A stretch of DNA of 64,000 nucleotides from Monoglobus pectinilyticus (GCF_002874775.1 NZ_CP020991.1:476917-540916); one strand, 5' to 3'; positions 36,122 to 45,621 are shown, counted from the stretch's first letter. A program made the numbers and translations. The notes: a model not told the origin generated them from the sequence alone.

Positions 36122-38473
36122 CTAATTAGTTTTATAATATTCAATAGTTATTGTTTTCCCGGCAGTAATTCCTTTTGTGTACAAAAATAGGTATTCCGTG
36201 CCTGATTCTAACGTAAAATCACCCTCAAACGTATATATTGCGCTTGCGGCGTTAAACGTGCCTGTTGGCGCGATAAACATAACCGTACCATTTTTATCAT
36301 CTACATTATTGATAGCTGTCTTAAGCTGGAATGTACAAGCGTATTCAGCTTTTTCCACAGTAGCACGAAAATGATACGCACCTGCCGATAAAGGGATACT
36401 GTACCATGTTCGTTCGATAGCTTCTGATTCAGAGGTGTGCTCTATCAACATATTGTATTTGCTTCCTATATGCAAGGTTGCAATATCTGACGTTAGCGTT
36501 TCCCCCATACTACTTGTTACAATACATCTGTATTTACGTAAATTATGATACGGCTCTACTGTAAATTGCAATATGCTTGATGTGCCGTCTGCACAATTAG
36601 TCCATATTCCAACGGGGTCATCACCTCTCACGTCAAGCCACTGCCATTTATAAGTTAAACCTGTACCTTTGGCGATTATTGACATATTTGCAGTTTCTCC
36701 GACCTCTGTTGTTACATCTTGCGGCTGTTGTGTAATTTCTGCGGCTTCCGCCGCCGCTATCGCTGTTACCGTTAATGTGCAACTAAGTCCTTTATATTTT
36801 ATATGATACGTATTTTCGCCCTCTGCCAACGTTAAATCCGTTTCTTCTACAGCATAATCGGTTACAGAATGTGTTTTACCACTCGTCATTGTCACAATAA
36901 CTGTTATAAGCGACTTATCCAATGTGTCACCTGCTATGTTTTGAGTTTTTCCGTAACTTGCCGATATGCTCGCTTCCGTGTCTTCAAATAATCCTAATAC
37001 TGTAGCCCTTTGCACGATATATCTCACAGTATCATCATCAGGCTTGCATTTAGTATCACCATTGGGCATAACCCGAAACATATTGTCTCCCTCGCCTGTA
37101 TAATACACAGGAGCCTTGAGCCTTGCGGCTCTCGAAAACGTTTCTATGCGTATTTTTTTGCTAATAGCATAATCAATAATATTTCCCAACGTGTCGGCAC
37201 TAGGTTGATTTGCATTTGCATGACTGCATAAAATAAGCCATTGCTTGTTGGCAATGGCTGTATCAATTTGAGATTTAGCACTTGCCAAACTCGTTGAACC
37301 GCTTTGCAATGTGAATCTTGATATTGCCATAGGTTCGCTTATTTCATCATTTAGTCCCGTATCCCCGCTAATCAACGTCATTCCATATTTGGCATATCGC
37401 TTCGCAACTTTTTTCTTAATTTGTTGAGCCGTACCCCATGGATACACCATACAGTTATAATCAAGTCCGTTTTGTCTAAATAATCTATCAGCGTCACCAA
37501 ATTGATGTTCAAGTTGTTCCTCGTTTAAGTTTTCGCCTGTCCGAAACACTTTCACATCATGACTGTATGTGTGACTTTGCATGTCGAAGCCATCGTGCAC
37601 AAGTTCTTTTATTTGTGTCCAGCTTAAAGCCTTGTAAGGGTCACCGCTTGTTGTTGTACCTGTTGGTGTTTCTGCTCTGCAAGCTACGACTGCAAAACTG
37701 CACCTAACACCCTTATCTTTATATATCGGCACAAAATTATTTAAGAATTCAATGGACCCGTCATCATCAACTATAGTAAGAACCGCTCCGTCGTATACCT
37801 CATTGCCAATATTGTTACTATCGTTCAGGTGATGATTATATGTATTATTAATTTGTGTCTGTAGCTCCGTATCAGCAGTAGTGATTTTCGCACTGCTCCA
37901 CGTGGTCTCTGATGAGGTTTCGGAATCATTTATAGCTGTTATATCTGCTCCGTCTTTGCCGTCTGCTCCGTTTATTCCGTCTTTGCCCGGCTGACCTTTT
38001 AGGCTTTCTAACCATTCACTTTCAGTTCCGTTAAATCCATTCTCTACGGCTATTTCATAAGCTGATTTTCCGTTTTTTTCTGTTCCTCCACCGCTATTAT
38101 CTAATCTATCTAATATTTGCTCATATACGTTTTGTGTTGGTTCAGGTGGTGTTTCTCCCTCACAATATCCACTCTTTATAACAGATACTTTGCATGTGTT
38201 AGTTGTTATTCGCATTCCGTTATTCGTGCCATATGCAGATAAATTAAATCCAGGACTTTTTATAACTTCATGCGGCACAATCGCTATTTCGTTTTCATCC
38301 AAAAGAACATTATAGCTATATCCATCATATAAAAAAACAACTGTCTTTTTAGTGCCTTTCCATTCATCAGAAAAATTAAAACGGACAGCCAAATATTTTA
38401 TGCTGTCCGCCACTATTAAATTTCTGCTGGTTCTGCGTAAAATTTGCGAATCAACTTTATAATCAATTATCAT
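36122..38473 (-). CDS. baseplate/tail protein with BppU-like, NodB deacetylase and Ig-like domains
   Basis: A 783-residue multidomain protein. Residues 1-110 resemble a BppU N-terminal baseplate-anchoring domain (RFNFSDEWKGTKKTVVFLY). About 140-175 is a short collagen-like GxY stretch (GQPGKDGINGADGKDGAD). About 225-465 is a NodB-type polysaccharide deacetylase domain with IVDDDGS and the metal motif HTYSH. Two Ig-like domains follow (about 515-570, and 580-680 with YKWQWLD and YRCIVTSS), then a beta-rich tip. It probably deacetylates host surface glycan during adsorption; that role is inferred. Confidence 0.8.
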   Translation of the reverse strand: MIIDYKVDSQILRRTSRNLIVADSIKYLAVRFNFSDEWKGTKKTVVFLYDGYSYNVLLDENEIAIVPHEVIKSPGFNLSAYGTNNGMRITTNTCKVSVIKSGYCEGETPPEPTQNVYEQILDRLDNSGGGTEKNGKSAYEIAVENGFNGTESEWLESLKGQPGKDGINGADGKDGADITAINDSETSSETTWSSAKITTADTELQTQINNTYNHHLNDSNNIGNEVYDGAVLTIVDDDGSIEFLNNFVPIYKDKGVRCSFAVVACRAETPTGTTTSGDPYKALSWTQIKELVHDGFDMQSHTYSHDVKVFRTGENLNEEQLEHQFGDADRLFRQNGLDYNCMVYPWGTAQQIKKKVAKRYAKYGMTLISGDTGLNDEISEPMAISRFTLQSGSTSLASAKSQIDTAIANKQWLILCSHANANQPSADTLGNIIDYAISKKIRIETFSRAARLKAPVYYTGEGDNMFRVMPNGDTKCKPDDDTVRYIVQRATVLGLFEDTEASISASYGKTQNIAGDTLDKSLITVIVTMTSGKTHSVTDYAVEETDLTLAEGENTYHIKYKGLSCTLTVTAIAAAEAAEITQQPQDVTTEVGETANMSIIAKGTGLTYKWQWLDVRGDDPVGIWTNCADGTSSILQFTVEPYHNLRKYRCIVTSSMGETLTSDIATLHIGSKYNMLIEHTSESEAIERTWYSIPLSAGAYHFRATVEKAEYACTFQLKTAINNVDDKNGTVMFIAPTGTFNAASAIYTFEGDFTLESGTEYLFLYTKGITAGKTITIEYYKTN

Positions 38474-38475
38474 AA

Positions 38476-38604
38476 TTATTCATTCTCCAACGCCTTAATT
38501 TTTTCTGCCTGCTTTTCCGTCAATACTCCGAGTGATATATAACGCATAAGCTGACTATTGGTTACATATCCTTTTTCGTATCTGTTTTTAATCTTTTCAT
38601 ACAT
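38476..38604 (-). CDS. xkdX: XkdX family protein
   Basis: A 42-residue protein, MYEKIKNRYEKGYVTNSQLM and then LGVLTEKQAEKI, matching the XkdX family found beside tail fibre genes of PBSX-like phages; the function is unknown. A GGAGGGGGTG site precedes the ATG. The start overlaps the upstream gene by 8 nt, and the stop TAA is 2 nt before the next ATG. Confidence 0.85.
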   Translation of the reverse strand: MYEKIKNRYEKGYVTNSQLMRYISLGVLTEKQAEKIKALENE

Positions 38605-39034
38605 TGCTTTCACCCCCTCCCAAAAGTTGTAATTCGAGGTCTGTTATGTATTGTCCCTGTTCGATTAATTCTAACTCTAAATCAGTCTGAGCCTGACCCA
38701 ATGTTTTAATTTCATTAAGCAGATTTGCATTGTTAAGACGGGATTTTTCCAAAAGATATTTTATATATTCTGTTTCCCCCATTTCATAAGCCTGAATAAT
38801 TTCTGTATCAAACGAGAACTCTTTACCGTCAAGCCAAATACAGTCTGATACATCAAGAGGAACAATCTCAGCTGGCAAGTCGCTGAGTTGCTGATGTAGT
38901 TCCAATGACTGATTAGTTTCAACCTCGTCCAAATGATAAAATTCAAGTTTTGTACCATTCTCATTTGTTACAACCGTTTTATATTTGCATATATGGCAAA
39001 TACCATTTATTAGTCTGTATTCCATTTTAGACAC
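38597..39034 (-). CDS. tail-fibre region protein of unknown function
   Basis: A 145-residue protein with a small N-terminal beta-rich part (MEYRLINGICHICKYKTV), a middle section DVSDCIWLDGKEFSFDTEII and a C-terminal helical, coiled-coil-like end (residues 105-140). Its position between the fibre and XkdX fits XkdW-like or fibre-assembly proteins, but no family is recognised with certainty. It starts 1 nt after the fibre stop. Confidence 0.6.
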   Translation of the reverse strand: MSKMEYRLINGICHICKYKTVVTNENGTKLEFYHLDEVETNQSLELHQQLSDLPAEIVPLDVSDCIWLDGKEFSFDTEIIQAYEMGETEYIKYLLEKSRLNNANLLNEIKTLGQAQTDLELELIEQGQYITDLELQLLGGGESNV

Positions 39035-39035
39035 C

Positions 39036-40451
39036 TCACTTTTTTAAATATGTAACTTTTAAATTAGGCAAACTTGAATCTGCTGCTATATCTCCAAATG
39101 TACCTTCGACATTATCAATATATATGTTAGTTAAATTTCCACACATAGAAAATGCGTTAGTGGCAAGAGATGTACAAGCATTAGGTATAAAGACCGTTTT
39201 AAGTCCATAACTAGCCCAAAAGCCTTGACTTTTAATTGTCTTGACTTTTGGCATGATTATTGTTGTCATGCCTGAATTATCGTCTATCGAACGTGATTCA
39301 ACTGTTTCAAGATTTGGTGCATAAACAATTCCTTTTAATTTATTATCAGGATTATTATTGTCAGAGTATTGATATATTTGAGTTACAGTATCAGAAATAA
39401 CGGTAATAGTGTTACCCAGCATTTCGAGTAATGGAACTATGTTAATCCCAGTATTAGCAAGCATTTGTATCAGCATTATCAAGCTATTATTTTGTTCCGT
39501 TATTTTTGATAGTAATTCAGTTGTGTTATTTTCCGCTTCATTGTCTAATTCATTAATTGCTTCAACGATGTTTGACCGATTAGTAGTATATAATCGGCTC
39601 AACCTGCCAACATCTTTCAAATAATATTCATCGTCTGTGGTATCATATCTAACTATTTTATATTTTCTAAATTGCAGACTTTCACTTTCGCTGTTACTGC
39701 CTTCGCATATTTGCACAGCATTTTGAGCCAAACTTTCCGCTACATCTCCTATTGCAACGGAATCAATCCCGGAAGCAATTGACCCATGTCCAATCGCCAC
39801 ACTGTCATTTGCCCCTTCTGCTCCTGCGCCAATTGCTATTCCATATTCTCCGGTGGAGCCTATACCACTTCCTATTGATATACTTCCGAGTTTTCCGGCC
39901 TCCGCTCCTCCGGCTATAAATCCGTTATTTGTAACTTTATCCGCTTTTTTTGATATTGACGTTATCAACTCATTTATCGCTGTAACGATATTTGTTTTAG
40001 CCGTTGTAGTAAGATTTGATAAATTGCCTATCTTTTGTTCTATGTTTGATATATTAGACATTGTTGCTATCGGAGAGAAATTACCCCAATTCGCCGGAAC
40101 ACCTAACACACCCAAACGGACCGAGACTTGATTTTCATGAAATAAAACTTGCATTACTACTGTTTCCTTTGTATCTTCTGCCGTATTAGCAGATAATACA
40201 TCAAAAACAAAAAGCGTAAAATCACCCTTTTGCTTCATAGACGGATTATTCCATATTCCTTTATAAAAACCCGGGCTTGTTTGTGTATTAAATACGCTTT
40301 CAGTCCCGTTTAATGTTCCTATATCTTCAATTTCTGTTTTTGTATTCAAGACATCGTCAATTTTATCAAAATTATTATTAAAATCCATAATGTTATAAAT
40401 GTCTGTCAGTGATGGTTTTTTTAATCCATATACTTTTGTTGTTGTAGCCAT
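39036..40451 (-). CDS. tail fibre with YadA-head-like and BspA-type LRR repeats
   Basis: A 471-residue fibre. Residues 1-150 form a phage N-terminal anchor (KKPSLTDIYNIMDFNNNFDK). About 170-260 has trimeric-adhesin head repeats with AIG/SVAIG units (IAIGAGAEGANDSVAIGHGS). About 290-370 is helical. The C-terminal 100 residues resemble BspA leucine-rich repeats (TIIMPKVKTI, VFIPNACTSLATNAF). The fibre probably binds the host surface. It starts 2 nt before the end of the upstream ymfQ-like gene region. Confidence 0.78.
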   Translation of the reverse strand: MATTTKVYGLKKPSLTDIYNIMDFNNNFDKIDDVLNTKTEIEDIGTLNGTESVFNTQTSPGFYKGIWNNPSMKQKGDFTLFVFDVLSANTAEDTKETVVMQVLFHENQVSVRLGVLGVPANWGNFSPIATMSNISNIEQKIGNLSNLTTTAKTNIVTAINELITSISKKADKVTNNGFIAGGAEAGKLGSISIGSGIGSTGEYGIAIGAGAEGANDSVAIGHGSIASGIDSVAIGDVAESLAQNAVQICEGSNSESESLQFRKYKIVRYDTTDDEYYLKDVGRLSRLYTTNRSNIVEAINELDNEAENNTTELLSKITEQNNSLIMLIQMLANTGINIVPLLEMLGNTITVISDTVTQIYQYSDNNNPDNKLKGIVYAPNLETVESRSIDDNSGMTTIIMPKVKTIKSQGFWASYGLKTVFIPNACTSLATNAFSMCGNLTNIYIDNVEGTFGDIAADSSLPNLKVTYLKK

Positions 40452-40453
40452 TA

Positions 40454-41002
40454 TTAACCTCCCAGCACGTTTTCTTTTAATCCTTGATGTGTAAACTTGC
40501 TTAAATATGCGTGAGTATACAACCCCAACCTTTCGTGCGTATTATATAACAAGTCGCTGTCTATAACCATATTTAGCGGTACCATTCTATCTATCATTTT
40601 TTCGACTTCTGCAATTTTGTTTTTTCGGCTTAAAGATAATCTAACCGTAACCTTGCTATTTTCCACATCTATATCAACCGTAACGTTGCCCGTTCCGACA
40701 AGCATTTCAAGCTTTTCCAGCAGCGTTCTTTCAGTGTATGGTGTGTCACCTAAATATATTGATTTTATTCTGAATCTTCTATCGTCCAGCGTGTCCGTCT
40801 CACGCCGAGAAATATTGAGCATATCCTCCCAACGCCTACACCCCTGTTCATCAAGAGTATCGAAAAAAAAGTTGTTTGTCAATTTTTCGGTTTCGGATTC
40901 AATAAGTTCAAATTCTACATCATAAGTTTTACATAATTCTACGAACTCCGTTATATCCTGCAAAAGCTCAGGCAAATTTTTAAGTGTATTTATTTTTTCC
41001 AT
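40454..41002 (-). CDS. YmfQ/DUF2313-like tail (baseplate) protein
   Basis: A 182-residue protein in the position after the baseplate J gene, with the DEQGCRRWEDMLNI segment (about residues 50-63), RRFRIKSIYLGDTPYTE and a C-terminal VPLNMVIDSD region typical of YmfQ-like (DUF2313) proteins that cap or trim the baseplate wedge. Bases 40824-40853 match CRISPR spacer A at 23 of 30 positions. The gene follows xkdT by 6 nt. Confidence 0.82.
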   Translation of the reverse strand: MEKINTLKNLPELLQDITEFVELCKTYDVEFELIESETEKLTNNFFFDTLDEQGCRRWEDMLNISRRETDTLDDRRFRIKSIYLGDTPYTERTLLEKLEMLVGTGNVTVDIDVENSKVTVRLSLSRKNKIAEVEKMIDRMVPLNMVIDSDLLYNTHERLGLYTHAYLSKFTHQGLKENVLGG

Positions 41003-41008
41003 ATTTTA

Positions 41009-42733
41009 TTACTCCGTTATATATACCGCTGACACATTTTTTACATATGTTTTTATGGCATTGGTATGTTGTAAATTGTCGGTAAGCTGTATATTAAGAT
41101 ACAGTGTAGACGGGTCAACAGTTGCCGGGAACCCTGTAACCGTATGTTCAGTCCCATTGTATACGCATGTAAAATTTTGACGTGTAGAAAAATCAATTTT
41201 AAAAGTAACATTAACCCACTCACCTAAAACTTTATCATTGCCTGTATATACTTTGTCTGCTCCATCACTTGATTTAGAATTTCCACCTATTATTTTAATT
41301 TCTGTTTCGTTTTGTTCATATCCGCTTAATCTTCCATATGTATATGAATTTCCTCCGTCACTTGATTTAATTGTTTTATTTCCGCTTAAATCAATAAAAA
41401 AGTTACCCATTCCCCTATTATCATTCGATTGAAAAAGGTCAAAAGAAACATTTAAATAACCTGTTGCGGTCGAAAAGTCTGACGGTTTAGTATCTAAAAG
41501 TCTGACTATATCATAAGACCAACCATTTCCTTTCACTCCAGGACCATAACAGAATTCAACAGCATTCCCACTGTCTGACGGAGAATGTGTAGCCTCTGCT
41601 GATATACCTTGAATTAATGATAACGGTTCCCAACCTGTAGAACAGTTGCTAATAATTTTACTGTCAGAAACAATAAAATTGCTCGTTGTTACCGCTTCAC
41701 CGTAAGGGTATATCTTTATGTTTCTAACGTCCAAAACCCCATTGAGACCTAATATTTTTTGTTCTAACTGTGTTATCCTAACAACAATGTTATCAGGGTC
41801 TAAATCCCCCCATGATTCATTTAACTCATCAAAATATTCTGAAACCGAATTTTGAAAACCGTCTGCAATATCGCTCCATGTAAAACCGTCTTGATACTCT
41901 ATATCAGCAATAACCTCAATCCCCATTGTTCCAACCGCTGATACAGTTGCCCTATGTCCTATAGGAGCCATTCCCACACCGTCACCGCTGTTTATAACCG
42001 GGTCAATTAATGTCTGAACACTGTCAACTAAATCTTGAGGCGGTTCTCTATATTCGTTATCACAGATAATAATACCAACAGTACCGCCGCCGTTTGGCGT
42101 CCTTATCAATCTACAGTCTCCTACACCGTTAATTGACTTTATAAACCTTTTATAATCTGCACGGTTACCGCCGAATGACGGATTTAAAACAGTATCAAAA
42201 TACCGTGAACGAAATTTTTCGGTTTCTTCTGTGTCAGTACCGTATGTTGCAACTCCTACAATCTTTGCATTAGCAAGACCTTCAATATCGTTTATAGGTA
42301 TTAAGTCTCCTGTTTTATTGCCAATGCTTCCGGTTGTTTCACACATCATCAAATAATAGTATAGCCGTGGATTATCACCGTCCCACTTTGGACTTTCTGA
42401 CATAACAATATAATTTAACTCGCTGTTTTGCAGACTAAATCTTGTTCCCTCTGATATTTTCTTGTTAAATTCTCCCCTAACGATAGCATACGTAGCCGCA
42501 TTAAGTGTTAAGTTCTTTAACATTGCGTGTCTTTTTAGGTATTCAATGCTTGCGGTATCTGGAAATGCTTCTTTTTCTATGGCTTGCAGCATAAGGTATG
42601 TTTTGGCAAGTTCCAGCCCCACAGGAGAAACAGCGTCATAAATTATTGACCCTTGCCTTTTATCAACATTGCTTGACACCCTTTGAAGCATTCGGTTTGT
42701 TATCTCTCCAAAATTATATTCGCTTGTAATCAT
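41009..42733 (-). CDS. xkdT: baseplate J-like protein with C-terminal lectin-like domain
   Basis: A 574-residue protein. Residues 1-350 are a baseplate J/XkdT wedge protein (NRMLQRVSSNVDKRQGSIIY, RYFDTVLNPSFGGNRADYKR). From about 352 a beta-sandwich region (WEPLSLIQGISAEATHSPSD to YLNIQLTD) resembles LamG/concanavalin-type carbohydrate domains. XkdT homologues are usually near 350 residues, so the extra 220 look like an added glycan-binding part. It overlaps xkdS by 4 nt. Confidence 0.85.
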   Translation of the reverse strand: MITSEYNFGEITNRMLQRVSSNVDKRQGSIIYDAVSPVGLELAKTYLMLQAIEKEAFPDTASIEYLKRHAMLKNLTLNAATYAIVRGEFNKKISEGTRFSLQNSELNYIVMSESPKWDGDNPRLYYYLMMCETTGSIGNKTGDLIPINDIEGLANAKIVGVATYGTDTEETEKFRSRYFDTVLNPSFGGNRADYKRFIKSINGVGDCRLIRTPNGGGTVGIIICDNEYREPPQDLVDSVQTLIDPVINSGDGVGMAPIGHRATVSAVGTMGIEVIADIEYQDGFTWSDIADGFQNSVSEYFDELNESWGDLDPDNIVVRITQLEQKILGLNGVLDVRNIKIYPYGEAVTTSNFIVSDSKIISNCSTGWEPLSLIQGISAEATHSPSDSGNAVEFCYGPGVKGNGWSYDIVRLLDTKPSDFSTATGYLNVSFDLFQSNDNRGMGNFFIDLSGNKTIKSSDGGNSYTYGRLSGYEQNETEIKIIGGNSKSSDGADKVYTGNDKVLGEWVNVTFKIDFSTRQNFTCVYNGTEHTVTGFPATVDPSTLYLNIQLTDNLQHTNAIKTYVKNVSAVYITE

Positions 42734-43143
42734 ATTTCTATCACCTCATTTATTTCGAGAGTATCAGTTATTTTGCTTTGCACCAAAAAACTTACTTCAT
42801 ATTTACCGCTGCCTATATGATTTATTTTGAAGGTATTAACATCAGTTATTCTGTCATCTTGCAACAATGCTTCATGTATACGGTTTTGAAGCTCAGGTAT
42901 AACAAAGTCTTTTCTCATACCGTACAAAGGGTCTATATCGGTGCCATAATCCCAATTATATATTGGATAACGGTACCTTTGTGTCGCAAGAATTAAATAT
43001 ATAGACTGCTTCAATGCTTCCACACCGTCAATTGTCCCAATAATACACTTGTTCTTTAAGTCTATACCATATGTCATTGAGGGATATATAACGACTTTAG
43101 TATCAACTATCTTTTCTCTTGGGATAGAAATAACGGGTAGCAT
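42730..43143 (-). CDS. xkdS: XkdS-like (DUF2634) baseplate protein
   Basis: A 137-residue gp25/DUF2634-type baseplate component, with CIIGTIDGVEALKQSIYLIL and RYRYPIYNWDYGTDIDPLYG, the conserved core of XkdS. These proteins link the tail hub to the wedges. It overlaps both neighbours (xkdR by 1 nt, xkdT by 4 nt), so the baseplate genes are translationally coupled. Confidence 0.9.
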   Translation of the reverse strand: MLPVISIPREKIVDTKVVIYPSMTYGIDLKNKCIIGTIDGVEALKQSIYLILATQRYRYPIYNWDYGTDIDPLYGMRKDFVIPELQNRIHEALLQDDRITDVNTFKINHIGSGKYEVSFLVQSKITDTLEINEVIEI

Positions 43144-43466
43144 TAGACCACCCCCAATACAATATGTCTTTGTCCGCCTTGCATTTTAAGTAACGCTACC
43201 TTATCCCCCATTTTTAAGCTATTATCAATTTCAATCGTGTGTGTATGAGACGGGTTTCCCCCGCTGGTCGTAGTATAAGTATTTTTTCTAAAACTTGATG
43301 GTAATATCAATAGTTCCCCATAAATTGGTTTTTCGTATCCTACATCAATCTGCAACGGTTCAGTGGATACAACCGTTCCAAATACAGCATTAGCCGGAAC
43401 GGTTTCCTTAACCGCTTGTACTGCAACACGCTTTACCGCCCGTGTAAATTCTGTCATATCAATCAT
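43143..43466 (-). CDS. xkdR: XkdR-like (DUF2577) protein
   Basis: A 107-residue protein of the DUF2577 family: TVVSTEPLQIDVGYEKPIYG is an OB-fold-like strand set, and SHTHTIEIDNSLKMGDKVAL ends in the usual GDKV. It is small and cytoplasmic until assembly in the baseplate. It overlaps xkdQ by 4 nt. Confidence 0.88.
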   Translation of the reverse strand: MIDMTEFTRAVKRVAVQAVKETVPANAVFGTVVSTEPLQIDVGYEKPIYGELLILPSSFRKNTYTTTSGGNPSHTHTIEIDNSLKMGDKVALLKMQGGQRHIVLGVV

Positions 43467-45541
43467 ATAAACTGTCCTCCAACCAAATGTAAATCCATAA
43501 AATGCTCACCGTTTTTAAAAGTATGTTTAACGCTAAAACACTCCATCCACTTTTTTTGAATTACATCACCTAAATTAAATTCAATATATACCTGTGTTCC
43601 CCCCCTTACTGTTACATCACCTAACGCGCCTTTTATATCAAGTTTTCTTATTTTATTTGTTGTTATTTTTATAATCTCATCAGCTTTTTTGGCTCCGTCC
43701 TCTCCCTCGTCAAGAGTATCACAATATTGCAACACTCCATATTTTGGATATTCAGCAGACTTATCTCTGATGTATACTTCTCTTACTCCCGTTTGCTCAT
43801 TATCGTAATATAATTTAACCCTTGTGTAAGTGCCCTCGTCTATAGTTGTTGTATAATCAAAATCTTGTGCTGTAAAGTCACACACAACATAATTTTTCTT
43901 ATACCAGAATTTAGGAGCCAGAACCAGCGAGCCAAAATTATCCCATAATAAAAAACGATAGCCGCCATGGGCTACCGTATAATCTAATGCGTCCTCAATT
44001 ATTTGAAAAACCTGAATATTATCACAAACTGTAAGGGGTAATTTAACGCCTGTGTCCTCAAGCTGACCATATGCTATTTTATAATCATTACAAATAGATT
44101 TTATTATTTCTGTAGCTGTACAGCCCTCAAACACAAAACAGTCACTATTCTTAAAATATCTCGTTTGGTCATAAGCAGTTACTTTTATGTGATGTTGCTT
44201 AGTCCGTTGTTTTTGGAATATGAATCCATAAAATACAGGTGCACCCCGATACTTAAATATAACCTGGTCTCCCTCCTCAAATGATACGTATTCATCTTTG
44301 ATTACCGTAAATGCTAATTGTGCCGGGCTTCCGTATGCTTCCGTTTCCCATATTATTTCATCAACTACAACAGGCTTATATATCGCCCCTTCTGCACCTA
44401 CTATATATAGCTCTATGTTATTCTGATTCAGCATCTTTTTGCTGTTAAGAGGGTTTTCTCTAAAATCAACACTTGCGCCTATATATGACATAGTTTGTGC
44501 GGAAGTTATAGGAACAGATGTTGAATTGTTACATTCGCCGCTGTCCGAACCGTCAATCGAATAGTTACCGCTTCGCATTTTAGCGAGATTATCTTGTCCC
44601 TCGCTGTCACTTTCAACACCGCTTCCCAAATCTGCGCTCGCTACATCTCCGCCTGTCAAATTCTTATATACAGCAGATACGCCCCCATACCATTGATTAT
44701 TGGTGCCGTATGGGTCGTTAGCTGCTCCAACAGGACAATATTTTTCTTGTATCTGTTTAAAATTTAATCCTTGATGTAGATAATTTCGTGATATATTAGA
44801 TATACATTTAGTCAAGCCTTGCTCCAAGCTGTCAAATTTTGTGAATATCATAGAGCCGCTTCCTGACATATATCCAAAGAAATTATAGTTCCTTTCAGCA
44901 GGTCCGTAATCACCGTAAGAACTTTCAAAGCATGCTATGGAAGCCGCAAATGCAGGGTTAACTTGATATGCTATACATATTTCGCAGAATAATTTCCCCT
45001 GATTTGCAAGTCCGCCCTTAAATATTTCGTTCAATTTATCCGCTGTAACAATATCAGACCATGTTTTTAAATTCAGTGACGGCTTGCTGCTGTTTAAACC
45101 GTTAAACGGCGGCGTTACGTAACAGTAATCAGAAACATTGCGTGTGTTGGAAGCAACACTATTGCTAGAATTCCCCTCTACACTTTGGAAACTCCCGTTT
45201 ATAGCGTCTGTTCTTACTATTCCTACATGTTCAACAGGTCCATTACCATTGACTCCTTTTTGACCAACATAATTTCTAATAAATAAATCTCCAGTCTTTG
45301 GTGAATAACCATTTCCTTTAGCATGAAATGTTCCTTTTCCCTCTTTTTCTGCCATATATGCGAAAGCTGCTGCCGCACCTTGTGTTCCATAATCATTAAT
45401 TCCAGCTTCTTTTAAACACCAAGACACAAAATACGCACACCAAGGGTCACCGGTACTGTCATATTCTTTATATATACCGCTATTTTCGGTATATCCTATT
45501 TCCTTTTCTGCAATTTCCACTAACTGTTTTGCTGTAGCCAA
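43463..45541 (-). CDS. xkdQ: tail hub protein: CHAP + lysozyme-like + XkdQ fusion
   Basis: A 692-residue protein joining three parts. A CHAP amidase domain occupies residues 1-140, with catalytic Cys35 in DPWCAYFVSW and His105 in VEHVGIV. A glucosaminidase/lysozyme-like domain (about 160-300) includes SIACFESSYGDYGPAERNYN. An XkdQ/gpD-like hub domain runs from about 350 to the end (VDEIIWETEAYGSPAQL, KVTAYDQTRYFKNSDC). It should pierce the peptidoglycan during DNA entry. In PBSX these roles are on separate proteins. A type I toxin-antitoxin unit and a moron separate it from the LysM genes. Confidence 0.87.
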   Translation of the reverse strand: MATAKQLVEIAEKEIGYTENSGIYKEYDSTGDPWCAYFVSWCLKEAGINDYGTQGAAAAFAYMAEKEGKGTFHAKGNGYSPKTGDLFIRNYVGQKGVNGNGPVEHVGIVRTDAINGSFQSVEGNSSNSVASNTRNVSDYCYVTPPFNGLNSSKPSLNLKTWSDIVTADKLNEIFKGGLANQGKLFCEICIAYQVNPAFAASIACFESSYGDYGPAERNYNFFGYMSGSGSMIFTKFDSLEQGLTKCISNISRNYLHQGLNFKQIQEKYCPVGAANDPYGTNNQWYGGVSAVYKNLTGGDVASADLGSGVESDSEGQDNLAKMRSGNYSIDGSDSGECNNSTSVPITSAQTMSYIGASVDFRENPLNSKKMLNQNNIELYIVGAEGAIYKPVVVDEIIWETEAYGSPAQLAFTVIKDEYVSFEEGDQVIFKYRGAPVFYGFIFQKQRTKQHHIKVTAYDQTRYFKNSDCFVFEGCTATEIIKSICNDYKIAYGQLEDTGVKLPLTVCDNIQVFQIIEDALDYTVAHGGYRFLLWDNFGSLVLAPKFWYKKNYVVCDFTAQDFDYTTTIDEGTYTRVKLYYDNEQTGVREVYIRDKSAEYPKYGVLQYCDTLDEGEDGAKKADEIIKITTNKIRKLDIKGALGDVTVRGGTQVYIEFNLGDVIQKKWMECFSVKHTFKNGEHFMDLHLVGGQFI

Positions 45542-45560
45542 TTGCGTTCACCTCTTTTTT

Positions 45561-45588
45561 GCACAAAAAAGACACCCAATAAGGTGTC
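45561..45588 (-). terminator. terminator of toxin mRNA 2
   Basis: On the reverse strand GACACCT-TATT-GGGTGTC (45571-45588) is followed by TTTTTT. It abuts the antisense promoter. Confidence 0.85.
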
Positions 45589-45616
45589 TTGACAAATATT
45601 CATTTTGTGTTATAAT
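45589..45616 (+). promoter_or_regulatory. consensus promoter of antitoxin RNA 2
   Basis: TTGACA (45589-45594), a 16-nt spacer and TATAAT (45611-45616) on the forward strand. Confidence 0.88.
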
Positions 45617-45621
45617 AAAGC

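Noticed and set aside
40824-40853. Prophage ymfQ-like site as an active self-target of Cas9
   Set aside because: Seven mismatches, three of them in the ten presumed PAM-proximal bases, make cutting unlikely; the match is better read as homology to the true target.
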